Under the pieces are notes generated by a model that ran no database searches, had not been told where the DNA came from, and saw only the letters and a program-made list of their open reading frames with translations. A stretch of 64,000 nt of DNA from Andreprevotia sp. IGB-42. Lineage in GTDB: Bacteria; Pseudomonadota; Gammaproteobacteria; Burkholderiales; Chitinibacteraceae. Location: assembly GCF_009848685.1 (NCBI RefSeq), contig NZ_WXTX01000002.1:248001-312000 (forward strand). The letters are read 5' to 3'. A program made the translations under genes and the position numbers. Numbering within the stretch: position 1 is the first letter of the stretch; each line of letters opens with the position of its first letter. This document shows positions 63,274 through 64,000 of the stretch, one piece after another.

Positions 63274-64000
63274 TCAGGCGCTGTGCCGCAGAGCGGCAGC
63301 AGCATGATGGGCCAGTTGCGGGCGCAGCGCCTGGTAGGCCTGTGCGTAGCCGCGCAACTGGGCGGTAAAGGGTTTGTCTGCCGGGTGCTTGCGGGCAAGC
63401 GCCGCAGCCAGCGTGTGTTCGATCAATTGCAGCTGTGCATCCACATACTGCAGGCAGCGCGCCGGCCTATGCGGCGCGGATGCGGCCAGCACCGCCAGCA
63501 CGGGCACCAGCGACAGGTTGAAAAAGCCATCATGCGGAATGCGCTGCCACATGGCCGGGTCACGCAACGCATCCGCAAGCACTGCATGCACCTGTTTGCC
63601 CCAGTGCGCGTGGTCGGCGGCAAGCGCCGCGCGTTGCTGCTGCAGCGCGGGGTGGTAGTGCAGGTCGACCACCGTGCCATCTGCCGTCAGCGGCGCGTGC
63701 CCGGTGGTGGCGGTGCCAGCGCTGATGCAGCCGGCATCCAGGTAATCATGGTCATTGCTGCGGCTGGCCAGCACCGCGTGCTGCAGCCGATCCGGCTGCA
63801 GCGCATCCAGCGGCACCACGTTGCAGGCACCGGGCTTGCCGCTGGCGTGCAGGCTGCACAAACGCTGCGCATCCAGCGCAGGGCACGCCTGCAGCGACGG
63901 ATAATCGACTGCCTGCAGTGCAATTTGCAACGCATCGCCGGCGCTATCCCCGCCAGGTGCGGCAAACAGCAGCGTATCGAACAGTGTGCGCTGCGCGGTT
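63274..64000 (-). CDS. Unrecognised protein upstream of the radical SAM gene (5' end outside window)
   Basis: At least 241 residues; the frame is open to the right edge, so the start is not seen. The visible part has no membrane segment. It contains 'LQACPALDAQRLCSLH', a His/Asp-rich middle ('SRSNDHDYLDAGCISAGTATTGHAP', 'DLHYHPAL') and a helical C-terminal half ('QLQLIEHTLAAALARKHPADKPF'). I do not recognise a family. Close linkage to a maturase-type radical SAM enzyme makes a substrate, partner or regulator of that enzyme possible. Confidence 0.7.
   Translation of the reverse strand, partial: TAQRTLFDTLLFAAPGGDSAGDALQIALQAVDYPSLQACPALDAQRLCSLHASGKPGACNVVPLDALQPDRLQHAVLASRSNDHDYLDAGCISAGTATTGHAPLTADGTVVDLHYHPALQQQRAALAADHAHWGKQVHAVLADALRDPAMWQRIPHDGFFNLSLVPVLAVLAASAPHRPARCLQYVDAQLQLIEHTLAAALARKHPADKPFTAQLRGYAQAYQALRPQLAHHAAAALRHSA

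Overview
The window is GC-rich, densely coded bacterial DNA from a Gram-negative organism. Outer-membrane and TonB-linked iron genes, lipoproteins, an AdoHcy hydrolase under an SAH riboswitch, a Neisseria-type Gcr 'site-specific recombinase' and a dipeptide ABC operon together suggest a betaproteobacterium, possibly of the Neisseriales. The lineage is an inference from gene content, not a database result.

Layout. 1-8.4 kb: the tail of a probable flavoprotein, a secreted SYLF protein, a PaeA/YtfL-type CBS membrane protein, then an SAH riboswitch driving ahcY. A pair of overlapping TPR genes (one with a worn-out GGDEF-like end, one with an intact diguanylate cyclase) lies between ahcY and metF. 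8.6-13.7 kb: an AraC regulator divergent from an EamA transporter, a glycine-zipper lipoprotein, a 2OG-Fe(II) oxygenase and gcr. 13.9-26.4 kb is an iron region. exbB-exbD run divergently from two small membrane proteins, a PepSY membrane protein and a TonB-dependent receptor, with two Fur-box-like sites between them. After an orphan DUF2384 protein comes a five-gene minus-strand operon (imelysin/IrpA, di-haem oxidoreductase, second imelysin, DUF1513, ChaN) with a Fur-like site at its head. 26.6-28.7 kb: a chemoreceptor and a small cupin.

28.7-30.9 kb is the most unusual stretch. An AT-rich segment carries one large TOPRIM gene resembling HEPN/Toprim proteins of conflict systems. It is flanked by a displaced 3' fragment of a YkgJ-type cysteine-cluster gene and by an intact YkgJ gene whose two halves differ in base composition. 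A 26-base near-identical direct repeat lies at the two junctions. This looks like foreign DNA inserted into ykgJ with the 3' end of the gene replaced.

31.2-46 kb is a surface-glycan region. A tight plus-strand operon has two DUF2298 membrane proteins, GtrA, a GT2 polyprenyl-phosphate glycosyltransferase and a further GT-C-like protein, followed by an acyltransferase-3 protein and another GT-C-like protein. A convergent minus-strand set has GtrA, GT2, an LPG-synthetase/UPF0104 flippase-like protein and a flavin oxidoreductase. 46-55 kb is mixed: YidB-like protein, an Asr-like secreted repeat protein, a pentapeptide-repeat protein, a LysR/alcohol dehydrogenase divergent pair, a DUF3750 protein, and an HDOD plus PAS-GGDEF-EAL pair. 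55-60.8 kb is a complete dppABCDF operon. The window ends with an RsuA-family pseudouridine synthase and an anaerobic sulfatase-maturase-like radical SAM protein behind an unrecognised gene cut by the right edge.
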